From positions 455,196 through 519,195 of the forward strand of contig JANPWX010000550.1 of assembly GCA_024734555.1 (NCBI GenBank): a DNA stretch of 64,000 nt, in the 5' to 3' direction. The position numbers and the translations under genes are program-made. Of the stretch, positions 1 through 10,334 are shown piece after piece; within the stretch, counting starts at the first letter, position 1; the number at the start of each line of letters is the position of its first letter. The notes below the pieces were generated by a model. The model was not told the origin of the DNA, searched no databases, and saw only the letters and a list, made by a program, of their open reading frames with translations. Origin of the DNA: Trochalopteron elliotii (Eukaryota > Chordata > Aves > Passeriformes > Leiothrichidae).

Positions 1-3000
1 CTCCCTACCACTAAGAGGACTCCTACCAAAAATCCCTCAAGCAGTTTGTTCTTGGATTTTCAAACTGAATCACTTCACTGAGGCATCACCTGAAAGACAG
101 GGACTGCAGAAATGAGAGAAGGGAGAGGGACCAAGGCCACCCCTTCTTGCAGCAGGCTGTGAAATCAGTTCAACCATGTCACAAATCTCAAATCCAGAGG
201 TCAGTGTCAACAAGTAGCAGGCAGTCCTTCCCTGCCTCACAGACACTCTGCAATACACTCAGATACTATGGAAACGTTAACCTGTATTTCCTGAGCAGTT
301 ATAAAGCACAGAAGCAGGAGGAGATGATGATAGAAAAGCTTGGATATAACCCCCTCTCTCCTCAAAAGACTCCACATAAACACACAAACAGCCTGAAAAG
401 GGAGATCTCTTGATGCACATACAACAGCTTTTGGTAAACAGGCTAAGAATAGGTACAGGGACAGCAAAGCGTCCAAGTGAGACTCCCCTGCTGACAAGAA
501 ACATTCCCAATACTCCTCCTGCTTTAATCAGTTTTGAGGAGAGGAAATTCGCTTTGGTTTCTTTTTATAACACTTGCTCCATTGCATTTGTCAAACAGCT
601 GCCACTTTCTGTCCCGGGGAGAGCTGCTGGAAGCCGAGGCTCCCGTGTCGGCGCACGCAGCCGCGATCAGAGCTGCACACGGAAACGGGCGCCAGATCCC
701 TCTGCAGATTCCAGGTCACTCCTTCCAAGGCAGTGGAATTACACAGAGACACAAGTCAGAGCAAAGCCTGGGTCATGCTGGTATAAACTACCCACGGAGA
801 TGCTCCTGAGCAATGTCACCTGAAACACAAACTCAGCGAAACGCTCGGCGGGCGCAAAAACATCTTTCCCGACGCCTCGTTTGACAAGGGAGAAAGAATT
901 CTGTAGCTTGGCCTTTCTAATCAAAATCACCGTTGTCCCAACAAGGTAAAAGTCATTTCCAGAGAAAGAGCAGGTCTGATCCCTGAGGGGTGAGGAGAGA
1001 TCAGCCTGTGTACAAAAACCTTGAGATACCTGGCAGCTCCAGCTCAATCGTTACTCGTAACTAACTACACCCTTGAGACACTGGTGAAAGGCTTGGTGCT
1101 AATTCATCATTGCCACAAAGTAAAAACGGAGTCAGGAGACCCTGGAGGCAAAAGCAACAAACCAACTGCAAGATTTCTTTGAATCTTTTTTTTTATTGCA
1201 TCTTGATTTTTTGTTAAAAATGCTCAGATCAACATCAACAATGACACTTTGCAGCCGTTACTGATTTACAGCTTTCCCCCTGAGAACGGCAGCCTCAAAC
1301 GTGTTTTAAGGTAAGGAGTGTCAGAAGTTTGCAGACTATGACAGAGCCCAGCAGCAAAAACACCAAAATGCTTCTGGGTCCATCAAATCTCACCCGCCCT
1401 GCTGGAAGGGAACCACCTCAGAATCTGCTCCACCTTCTGCTTTTAACAACCACTCTACAAGATCACTACTACAAGGACAGCTCTCCCCTCTCTCCAGGTC
1501 CTTGTTTTTGGTTGAGAACTTTGCAAGGAAAGGCTTAACAGCTAATTGTCAGACAGGACAGCTCTCCCCTCTCTCCAGGTCCTTGTTTTTGGTTGAGAAC
1601 TTTGCAAGGCTTAACAGCTAATTGTCAGACGCCACAGTAATTAGTGGCACCTTTCCAAGGCACCCATCTCTGGCTGCTTTTCTGATAGCTGGCTCCTCCT
1701 CAATCCCCACATTAAAATGAAGGTACACAAGGTGGGTGGCAGATTCATTTGCAAGCACCAAGGTCTTTCCCAGGAGAGATGCCTAAGGAAAGAAATATCT
1801 CAGCTAAACAAGGCACTGGTTGGGGTTTTTTTCTTCCTATTTGCTATGGAAGTGCTATCTTTATTAATTATCTGAGAATTATGCTAACCTATTCCCTGAA
1901 GTGTGTTATTAGATGTACAATGCATTTCTGGGAGTCAGTGGGCTCCTGTATCACATGGTCAGCAAATTACCTCTAAATGAGAAAGACAAGATCATACTGT
2001 CCTGACTTCTGTCCACCTGCTGGTGACACATCACAGCTTTGATGTCACTACTGCCCTTATATCAAAGGTTTCTGACCTATTTTACTTGCAGACCCTCACA
2101 AGTTCCCCTGCAGACAGAAAGGCTCTGGTAGGGAATCCAGGACTGCTCAGCTTAGACTTCCCAGACCCCTCATAAAGATGCTCACAGCATTGCTCTATAT
2201 ATTTAGGCTCTGCTCTCAACTCCGAGGCTCCCCACTCTGTTTGGCAGCTTCTCCTTGTCACAAGCTCCACGCCAACCTTTTCCAGGCATCCATCTGCGTG
2301 TCAGCAGCACTCCCCAGCATCTCCTCCACTCCACACCAACACAATCCAGAGCACATCACTTCCCACTAAAGTGCCTACACAGAGCAGACCTGCAGCATAA
2401 TGACTTCCTCGTGCCCACAATAGAAGCACTGAAAGATGTGTAACTAGTCCCCAGCTCCATGTGCTCCAGTGTGGATCATGTGTGGAAAAGATGAAGGTTT
2501 TCCCACGTTTAGTGATGTGCTCAATTCCATCAAAGCCAGCCCCAGAAGGTGGGGCATGTATGGGATGGGGAAAAGGAAAGCTTCTCTTATGGAGGTGTGT
2601 TGATGGGACAACGTAATGGAGGACGTTGGATGGTTTTAATTGTATTGTTTTTATAAGAAAAGACCATTTCCACATTAAGTGTCCAAACTTGAATTCATCA
2701 TCTCTTTGTCTGCATTTACAAAGCACCCAACCTGTCAAGAAGTGCTCCCTGAGGAAGGCAATGCATTTCCTGCTCCGTGGCACTGTGGCCTTTAAACAAA
2801 CAGAATTCACTTCCAGATGAATCCATCGATGCCAAATATCCCAGCACAGATTTGAGATGACTTTGTTACACTGAAGGGCAGCACTGAACAGGAAAACAGC
2901 TCATCCAGAGGCAGATGTTGGAATCTACACTTCAGGCAACGCTGGTACCAAGACACAACAGGAAGGAAAACAAACCTCAGGCCACCTGCACTGTCACTGT

Positions 3001-3670
3001 CCCTAAGATTAAAGCCAGATGAGAAGATACCTGGAAGTATTTTCAACCACAAAAAAAAAGCATTTCATGAGACAAGACAGGTAAATGACCAAGCAGCTGG
3101 GCACTGTGCAGAGTAGGGGAATAAAAATGTTACTTCTGCACTGGGAAATGTTCTTAACATTTTCTATTCCAAGAAACTTGAAAGTGTTTCTTAGAATCCG
3201 TGGGTTAATCCCATGTTCTGATACCACTCTCAGGCAAGCATTTGCATTAGAAAAGTGGTACATTTTCTTAAGGCACCAACATTCACAGGGAAAGGGGAGG
3301 GCAGAGGAGAGCAGAGAGAAAACATACCCCGACTCCAGGCAACAAGATTTCAATCATTTAAGAAGCTGAGTGTAAGAGCAGAAATTCTGAGACTCATTAA
3401 GGATATGTGCTTTAAAATAGTCCTTATGTCCATTAGTACCTACAGATCAGCAGTAGATGCTGGTTTGGAGGTTTAGGGTTCTGTCCCACTCAAAAAAAAA
3501 AAAAACCTACAGGATTGATTTGATTGATTTATAAGCCTCAATTTTCTGTATTTCACCCGATTTTACCCTTGAGGGACAGATCACTCTGTAGTGTTACTGG
3601 CTATGTCAACATAGCCCCGGAGAAACCATTATCCATTTACCACCAATTAGCAGGGACAGATCATCAAATC
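1..3670. other. Repeat-poor non-coding stretch, no gene recognised
   Basis: No open frame here resembles a protein I know, and none combines coding-like composition with clear splice signals. A small CpG-richer patch lies near 610-690. An 81-base direct duplication is listed separately. The sequence is moderately AT-rich, like an intergenic or intronic part of a bird macrochromosome. By synteny with other amniotes CCDC25 would be expected on the minus strand to the left of ESCO2. I looked for its conserved exons and did not find them. Confidence 0.6.
1475..1630. repeat. Recent tandem duplication (two copies of ~78 bp)
   Basis: Copy 1 is 1475-1555 and copy 2 is 1556-1630. They are almost identical over their whole length. 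Copy 2 lacks a 5-base AAAGG block next to the AAGG motif. The copies are directly adjacent, which fits a recent replication-slippage or unequal-exchange event. Confidence 0.9.
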
Positions 3671-3674
3671 CCAG

Positions 3675-3895
3675 AATGGTTTGGGTTAGGAGGGGCCTTA
3701 AAGCTCATCCCATTCCATGGGCAAGGACACTTCCCACTACCCCAGGTTGCTCCAAGCCCCATCCAACCTGGTCTTGGACACTTCCAGGGATCCAGGGGCA
3801 GCCACAGCTTCTCTGGGAAACCTCTGCCAGGGCCTCCTCACCCTCCCAGCAAAGAATTCTTTCCTAAAATCTAACCTAAACCTGCCCCCTTTCAT
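3675..3895 (-). mobile_element. CR1 LINE 3' fragment
   Basis: The reverse complement carries the usual avian CR1 3' order: CCCAGAGAAGCTGTGGCTGC, then the GTCCAAG motif, then the GGTTGGATGGGGCTTGGAGC motif, then the AAAGGCCCC and AACCCAAACCATTC end. The element is therefore on the minus strand with its 3' end near 3675. It is 5'-truncated, as most CR1 copies are, and has no coding capacity. Confidence 0.92.
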
Positions 3896-3899
3896 CACA

Positions 3900-6640
3900 G
3901 ACGGATTAGTCAAACCTCTAAACTGCTCCTGCCAGGTAACAGGCACCAATTAACAAACAGCAATGACTTCACAGAAACGGGATTTCAATTTGCACTTCAA
4001 AACTGACCCTGCAAGTGCCATGATAACATTAAATTTACCTGGTGGGCCCAGGCAGCCCGGGGATCGATGAGCTGCAAATTCCTCTGTCTTTATCCTTCCT
4101 AAACAAACCCAAAACCACAAACGGGCTTTGCACCTCCTCTCAGGCAGCAGCACGATTTGCATGGGCCGAGCTGCAAGAGCCAAACTCAACCACGACAAGC
4201 CCCAGTGAACAGCACTTTCAAGGGCCCTCCGAGAAGAAAACTCTGCTTTTGAGGATTGCAGCCCCATAACTCATCCTCCCCACTGCCAAGCCTCACAGCA
4301 GAAGAGCTTTTGTCTTTTCAATATGGACTGTTATAACTAAACAAGCCTACGAGTTACATTTGTCTTTTTCACATGAAAAGAAACAAACAAAAAAAAAAAA
4401 ACAGTATTTTGCTTACTGGGGGGTTAAGACACAGGAATCTCATTCTGGGTTTTGCTCATTGGGAGTAACACACCAAATATTCCACCCCGAGTTAAAATCC
4501 CAGAGTTTGGAGCTGCTGCAAAATGCTCACAGTCTGCCCCTTCTCAAAAAATAAAGGTATTTAGGACAGATTGCAGGAGAAATCTCTGGTGATGAGACAG
4601 CAGCCAATGAGCATGAGGTCCCTTCCAGTTCATTGTTTCTCTGGGGTCTCCAAAGCAGAAAAATTGTCTCTGGAGCAGGAGACCAATTCACAAAGGGCTG
4701 CCGTGATTTTGGCATCAAACAGGTAACATCTGTGGTTTAGCTGCAGTTCCCAGCCTGGTGAAAACATTACTGTGGGCAGCATGAGGAATGCCCTGGGAAA
4801 ACAGGCAAGGCAACTGGGAGAGGCGATAGGAGTCAAAGAGTAAGGAGAAAAAAAAAAAAAACAACAGAGGCTGGAAGGAAAAAAAAAAAAAACAACAAAT
4901 ACACACGAAATATACACGGCCAGAAGGGCAGAGACAAACTAAAAACTTGAGCTGAAGGTGTCACGGCATTTCAAGGATTAATGGGAATTAATGTCATGGG
5001 AAGCAAGCTCAGGAAGGGCTCTGGCTTCCCATAAACAAACAAAACTTGGGAATGCATCAACATCATCCAACTCATCAGATAAACAGTCCCAGAGATCCAC
5101 AAATATTCAAAGGAAGATGATGATGATGATAATGATGATCTTTCCCAGCCCATCTGAACAGCACACAAACAACCCTCTAATTTTACCATTTTTTACGATT
5201 TTTTTATTGTTGAGACCCAGTCTCAGTGAAGGCAATTCAACAATCATGTTTTACTTGTTCCCAGCATTTGCTGCCTTTGCTCTGACTTGACAATTGTCAA
5301 AAATCCCTCGTCACGTGTAAACAAACATGAGAGCTAAGAGTCCCCACTTGAAAAATCAGACAATTCCAGAAAACTGCTCTGGACTTCCCTTCTACAACAT
5401 CAAGAAGTTCAAGAATTGTCTGTACCACAGCTGAGCTGCTGGAAAAATTTGCTCAATGAAGGCAGGCAATTACCCCCACTCCAGAATCCCTGAACACAAG
5501 AGCTGAACCCATGCAAACTCCCATTTCTGGAAGGAGAAATGGAAAAGCAGAGGCATCCCAAAGGCCTGAGTGGGCACAGATAACACTGCATGATAACAAC
5601 CGGGCTCTCAGATGGTAGGTGAAGTTAAGGGATTTGTCAGGGGGAGATGAATCTCTCTCTCTCTCTCCCCATCATCACATAATCAGACTGTGGGGTTCAT
5701 TTCTGATGCTATTTCTGCATAGAAACGAGTTCAAGATTACTCAGTGCTTGATAAAACCCGCCAACCCACGTTCCAAGATGTTACTATCTCGGATATCATC
5801 GATTTCTCCATGAGAACAGAAATATCTAAGATAATCACCTGCATGTGACACTCCTCTCTGGAAACAAAGTTACTTAATCTTCTTCACACACACATGAGGC
5901 TTGCAGAACAAAAAACCCAGGCACTTTATAAAGACAAGTTATCATATTATGGTATCAATACACACCGTCTATCAGACTCATGCAAAAGCAACAAGAGGTC
6001 AGAAACTGGTCAATGTTTGGATTTTAAAACACACACACAGCAACAGAACAGCTTATCTAAAGTGCTTCTCAGCATCTCTGTGAATCCTTAATACCACTTG
6101 AACCATTTCCAGCCCCTTCAGGCTCCAAATTGTTTGGGTTTGGACCAGTGTAACGGGGCATGAGCCTGTCGGCATTATTATTATTGCCACACGGGTAAAA
6201 TTTTTGGTAAAGACCCTGCTGTTTCTTGAGCAGGAAGAGACCTCATGTGGGGAAAACAGCTGGGAAAAAAAGAATAACACAGACCTCAACTTTAGCAAAT
6301 AACTCACAGGAGCGCAGTACCAGCCACGCTAAAAAGCCCAGAGCTAGAGGAGCCTCGTCCTTGCTGTCCTCACCACCCCACAAGGCAGAACCCCAGCAAG
6401 AACCACAAGGACCACGACTCAGGTGCTGCCTCAGAGCAGGAGAAAAGGGGCTGCACTGGCGAGGGTGGATGTGATGATCCCTTAAACGTTGGGGATCCAC
6501 AGGCAGGACAACGAGGTCTCAGGATCCTTGCTGGATGCAGGAGGGAGGACAGGCAGGAAGGCTGGAGCCTGTCAGCAGCACCTGGGCACCACCTGCCACC
6601 ACAGCCCTTCTGCCTTGAGGATTCCCAGGCTTGTGGGGAT
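3900..6640. other. Non-coding stretch with simple repeats
   Basis: No gene recognised. It contains two poly(A) tracts of about 14 bases followed by ACAACA (near 4849 and 4879), a GAT-rich microsatellite (about 5117-5140), a short CT run (5650-5666) and CA runs (about 5885 and 6031). A minus-strand segment with good splice signals at 4039-4098 is discussed among the rejected items. Confidence 0.5.
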
Positions 6641-7109
6641 CCCTCCACAGTGTCCCTCGCTCTGTGAGACCCCCACAACGCCCCTCATGCTGTGAGAGAG
6701 TCCCTCACAGCCCACCAGCCCTGAGGGGCTCTCCCAGCCTTGTGGGGGGTCCCCCTTTGCAGTGTGACATCCCCACAGTGCCTTTCACGCTGTGAGATGA
6801 GGGACTCCCTTCACAGCCTCACCAGCCTTAAAGGAACCCCCAACCCTGAGGGAGCTCCCCCACCGCGCCCCCAGCCCTGAGCGACCTCCTTACAAACCCC
6901 CATCCCTGAGGGACCCTCCTCACAGACCCCTCGGCCCTCAGGAACCTCTCCCCACCGTGCCGCCATCGCTGAGGGACCCCCGCTCACAGCCCCCCCAGCC
7001 CTGACGGATCCCCGCTCACAGCCCTCTAGCCCTAAGGGACCCCTGGCTCACAGCTCTCCCCCAGCCCTGAGGGACCTCCATCAGATTCCCCCCTGACTAT
7101 CTCGATTCA
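6640..7109. repeat. GC-rich minisatellite running into the assembly gap
   Basis: About a dozen diverged copies of a roughly 30-45-base unit built around CCCTGAGGGACCCCC and TCACAGCCCC. The array is cut by the N run at 7110, so its true length is unknown. The repeat plus the flanking CpG island explains why the assembler stopped here. Confidence 0.85.
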
Positions 7110-7485
7110 NNNNNNNNNNNNNNNNNNNNNNNNNNNNNNNNNNNNNNNNNNNNNNNNNNNNNNNNNNNNNNNNNNNNNNNNNNNNNNNNNNNNNNNNNNN
7201 NNNNNNNNNNNNNNNNNNNNNNNNNNNNNNNNNNNNNNNNNNNNNNNNNNNNNNNNNNNNNNNNNNNNNNNNNNNNNNNNNNNNNNNNNNNNNNNNNNNN
7301 NNNNNNNNNNNNNNNNNNNNNNNNNNNNNNNNNNNNNNNNNNNNNNNNNNNNNNNNNNNNNNNNNNNNNNNNNNNNNNNNNNNNNNNNNNNNNNNNNNNN
7401 NNNNNNNNNNNNNNNNNNNNNNNNNNNNNNNNNNNNNNNNNNNNNNNNNNNNNNNNNNNNNNNNNNNNNNNNNNNNNNNNNNNNN
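7110..7485. other. Assembly gap (376 N)
   Basis: Unbroken run of N between a minisatellite on the left and a CpG island on the right. First exons belonging to the adjacent promoter could be hidden here. Confidence 1.
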
Positions 7486-7894
7486 ACCAGCCGAGCCCCC
7501 CCCCGCCACGCCGCCGCTGCAGGGGGCTTCCCCCGGACTGTACCATTCCCGCCTTACCCGGCCCCACAGGCTGTCGCGGGGGGGAGGGGGTTCCTGAGGG
7601 GGGTGTGTTACCGCTCTCCCACCTTCCTCCCCCTCTCCCCGTGCATGGTACGGTCCGCTCCTACCTCTCGGCGCCCTCACTTCGCCCTCCCGGCGGAGCC
7701 GCGAGTGGCTGGGGGGGGAGCTATAGCAGCTGCCTCGTCTTCCCGCTCCGTCCGCCCTCTCCTGCTCCCCCCCCGCCCCCCACGGGCCGGACACAGTTGG
7801 TTTATTCCGAGAAGCCGGCCGATCTTCTCCCCTTAAACCGCTGGGTCTCGCACGTCTTCGGCCATTTCCGACCGAACCGGCGGAAGTTACCGAA

Positions 7895-7985
7895 GTGGCG
7901 GCGGAACTTAACGAAGAGAGGCGGAGATAGCCGAAGCGGGGGCGGAGATAGGCGAAGCGGGGGCGGAGATACCCGAAGGGTTAAG
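7895..7985. repeat. GC-box minisatellite inside the CpG island
   Basis: About four copies of a 21-22-base unit of the form GAAGCGGGGGCGGAGATA. Each full copy carries a GGGGCGG Sp1-type box, so the array multiplies GC boxes in the promoter core. Confidence 0.8.
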
Positions 7986-8062
7986 GGCGGGGAGCAGCGA
8001 GACTCTCGCCTCCGGAACCTGCCGGGAACAGCCGAAGCTGCTCCCAGCTCGGCTCTCGCCAC

Positions 8063-8074
8063 TGCGCACGCGCG
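8063..8074 (+). promoter_or_regulatory. NRF1 motif
   Basis: TGCGCACGCGCG fits the NRF1 consensus YGCGCAYGCGCR at all positions. NRF1 sites are a mark of CpG-island housekeeping promoters. Confidence 0.6.
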
Positions 8075-8090
8075 CGGCGCCCGGGCGCAT

Positions 8091-8110
8091 TTTCCCGCCT
8101 AAAAGGCGGG
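8091..8110. promoter_or_regulatory. E2F site in an inverted repeat
   Basis: TTTCCCGCC matches the E2F consensus. It forms the left arm of the perfect palindrome CCCGCC-TAAAA-GGCGGG (8094-8110), so an E2F half-site can be read on both strands. E2F sites of this kind drive S-phase genes. Confidence 0.6.
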
Positions 8111-8155
8111 CGCGCGGCCCCCGTGCCTCGCGCCCTCCGCTCCCCTCATGAAGGG

Positions 8156-8167
8156 GCCGCCATGTTG
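8156..8167 (+). promoter_or_regulatory. YY1-type motif
   Basis: GCCGCCATGTTG differs by one base from the GCCGCCATNTTG form that YY1 recognises just downstream of many start sites. Its position after the E2F site suggests transcription to the right, with a start near 8.11-8.15 kb. Confidence 0.45.
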
Positions 8168-9346
8168 TCAGTGTACGATGTTGCCTCGAAGGGGCAAGCG
8201 CAGCCCGGCTGTGTGGGCAAGCAGCGCTACGTGTCCCCATAAAATCTTGTCAGAGTGGCCCCCTGGAGCTCAGTCAATCCGTGCAGTGCTGTATATCCCC
8301 CAAGGAACCTCATGACGATGGCCCCATGGACTTCCGGCATGCCTCAGCCCTATAGTGACGTGGATGTCCAGGTGCCTCCTGGCAAAAGGGGTTAGGAGAA
8401 CAACTGTGTTGTGGGAAAGTTATCAGCAGATATTAAAATACCACTATGGTTTGGAGTCTGTTACAAAATAACATCCAGATCCATGCTGGAGGGTTGGCAT
8501 AAACAGCATCAGTGGTTAAATGTTGTGAAGTCAGAGGAGCCATGTAGATAGAAATCAGCATCTAGCGCTAAACATAGTATGCAACAGATGGTAACTGAAG
8601 CAAAAGAGGGGGGAAAAAGCAATAAAGAAATAAAGGTGGGGAGGGGAAAGGCAAGTAACAGTGCCAGCATCATCTCACAACAAAACCAGATCACACAGGT
8701 CCAGTCCTCTCTTTATGCATTCTAATTTTATATATTAGGAGCCTCATGAAAGGCATTTGTATCTATGGCAATCAAATCCCACATCAAAACACACAATATG
8801 ACAACTTTGGGGGCATTAGAAAGTTTTTCACAGGAAGAAATGAGGGTTTATCTCCAGGAGTAAAGAGGGTGGTGTGTTTCTGGCCACAAAGCTCCAGGAA
8901 TCTCAGCTTTAATAAAACATGAGCACTTCAAAACGGTGAAAAACCACTTTTCCATCGCTCTGCACTTTTTAACAGTCATTTACACATGTGTAAAGAATGC
9001 AAGGAGAAACTAACTTTTATTCTGAGATGAAAAACCAGCGAGGGGTGAGGCGAGGGCACAGGTCTGCCCTTTGATAAGCAACACAAAATCCAATCTCGCC
9101 GCAGGGAATGTGCTGTATGGAAGGGCAGGAATAGGAACTGCAGGTTCAAAAGCTTGAAGAAACAATACTTTTTATATTTTATCAGGACAAAAATCATAAA
9201 AATACTATGGCTACGGCACAGTATAAAGACTAAATTAACATTCAAATCACTGAACACACCCACGTTGTCCTACCACACACATCTGTTCCCACTATGCCAT
9301 GACTCGGGGTTTTGTATTCCACCCTGATCTACCTGGAGCTCTGCAG

Positions 9347-9545
9347 GAGGAAACAGGGAGACAATCATTCCCTTCAGGTCCTCACCGAGGAAGAAACACC
9401 AGTGGAGAATGTGCACTTCAGGGACAGCTCTGGAAAACTATTCTTCTCCCAGCTCCCAAAAGAAAAGAAGCTGTCAGGATCAGCAGCTGGTCTGGCAGGT
9501 CTGCCTTTCAGGAAGCGTTATCAAGGCTATTACAGATTATATTGA
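9347..9545 (+). CDS. Unidentified exon-like open segment
   Basis: An acceptor (pyrimidine-rich, ending CTCTGCAG at 9346) opens onto a frame that stays open to TGA at 9543-9545. The encoded peptide is coding-like: charged, with TEEETPVENVHF and GKLFFSQLPKEKKLSG in sequence, and with G/C-leaning third positions. I do not recognise the family. It sits 1.2 kb downstream of the CpG island on the same strand, so it could be an early exon of whatever that promoter drives, possibly the fast-evolving N-terminal half of ESCO2. I cannot match it to ESCO2. A donor inside it (GGCAG then GTCTGC, about 9501) is also possible. Chance is not excluded. Confidence 0.3.
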
Positions 9546-9793
9546 CAGAGACACCTTTGGATTTAATCTCCTTCTCTGTGTGTTTCCTCTTCTTCCTCTA
9601 AAAGGAATTGGTTTTAAAGAGGAGTTTTCAGCTTCCCTTCTACCAAGTGAAAAATGCACTGCTCCACTGCCTTCTGCTTATCCCAAAAGAAAAACTACTG
9701 TATTAAAATATCCTCATTTCCCACCTTTTCTACTATCTGGGCTTTTATTTTCTCACATACACGTAAAGTTTCCACATCAGAAATGAGAAAAAA

Positions 9794-9817
9794 CCTACCC
9801 TACCCTACCCTACCCTA
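9794..9817. repeat. Short (CCCTA)n microsatellite
   Basis: Five copies of the pentamer CCCTA. It is not telomeric, since the vertebrate telomere unit is the hexamer CCCTAA. Confidence 0.9.
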
Positions 9818-10124
9818 AAGGGCAGGGTCTATAACCTGTGATTAATAATTATTTAAACAAGAAAATAAGTTGCCGATAAAGTTGCTCGACACTTTCCTGG
9901 CAAGGAAAAGCTTTTTACTCCTATCAGCTTCCAAACCTGTTTTCCCAAAGGAACAGACTCAATTCACACTGCCCGTCCTGTTAGAGACTTGGAAACTCCA
10001 TGGTGACCTTGAGTTGAAGCTGACAGGGTGGAGGACTAAAAACACTAATCCTGCTGTAGGGAAACGTGCAGATGTAAAGCAAAGGCACCTGAAAAGCAGC
10101 CCCACTTTAGATCTTGGCCTTCTG

Positions 10125-10330
10125 TTCAACCTTTAGGAAGAAATTCTTCCCTATGAGGGTGGTGAGGCCCTGGAATAGAATTCCCAGAGAAGCTGTGGCT
10201 GCCCCTGGATCCCTGGAAGTGTCCAAGGCCAGATTGGAGATGGGGCTTGGAGCAACCTGGGATAGTGGAAGCTGTCCCTGCCCTTGGTGGGGGGAGCTTT
10301 AAGGTTCCTTCCGACCCACACCATTGTGAG
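10125..10330 (+). mobile_element. CR1 LINE 3' fragment
   Basis: Plus orientation. It reads AGGAAGAAATTCTTCCC, GGGTGGTGAGGCCCTGGAA, CCCAGAGAAGCTGTGGCTGC, then the GTCCAAGGCCAGATTGGA segment and the GGTTCCTTCCGACCCA end. It is well conserved, so a younger copy. Confidence 0.93.
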
Positions 10331-10334
10331 ATTC

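Larger units (their letters stand above)
7486..8240. promoter_or_regulatory. CpG-island promoter, probably bidirectional
   Basis: Dense in CpG and GC boxes, with no TATA box. On the plus-strand side NRF1, E2F and YY1 motifs follow one another over about 100 bases (listed separately). This combination is typical of housekeeping and S-phase genes. On the minus strand a good donor (CCGG then GTAAGG) lies at 7558/7557, so a leftward transcript may start here too. ESCO2 is E2F-regulated and head-to-head with CCDC25 in mammals. This island is therefore a candidate for that shared promoter, but no ESCO2 or CCDC25 start exon is visible beside it. The competing candidate is the island at about 29.0 kb. 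Confidence 0.7.
8245..10120. other. Non-coding stretch downstream of the CpG island
   Basis: Apart from the exon-like segment at 9347-9545 and a short pentanucleotide repeat, I see nothing recognisable. If the island at 8.1 kb drives a rightward transcript, this would be its first intron. Confidence 0.4.

Noticed and set aside
4039..4098. 60-base minus-strand segment with an excellent donor (CCACCAG then GTAAAT) and a fair acceptor
   Set aside because: Only about 20 codons, one usable frame, no family match and no companion exons. Could be an untranslated exon but cannot be supported.
9794..9817. CCCTA run as an interstitial telomere
   Set aside because: The unit is five bases, not the six-base CCCTAA, and only five copies are present.
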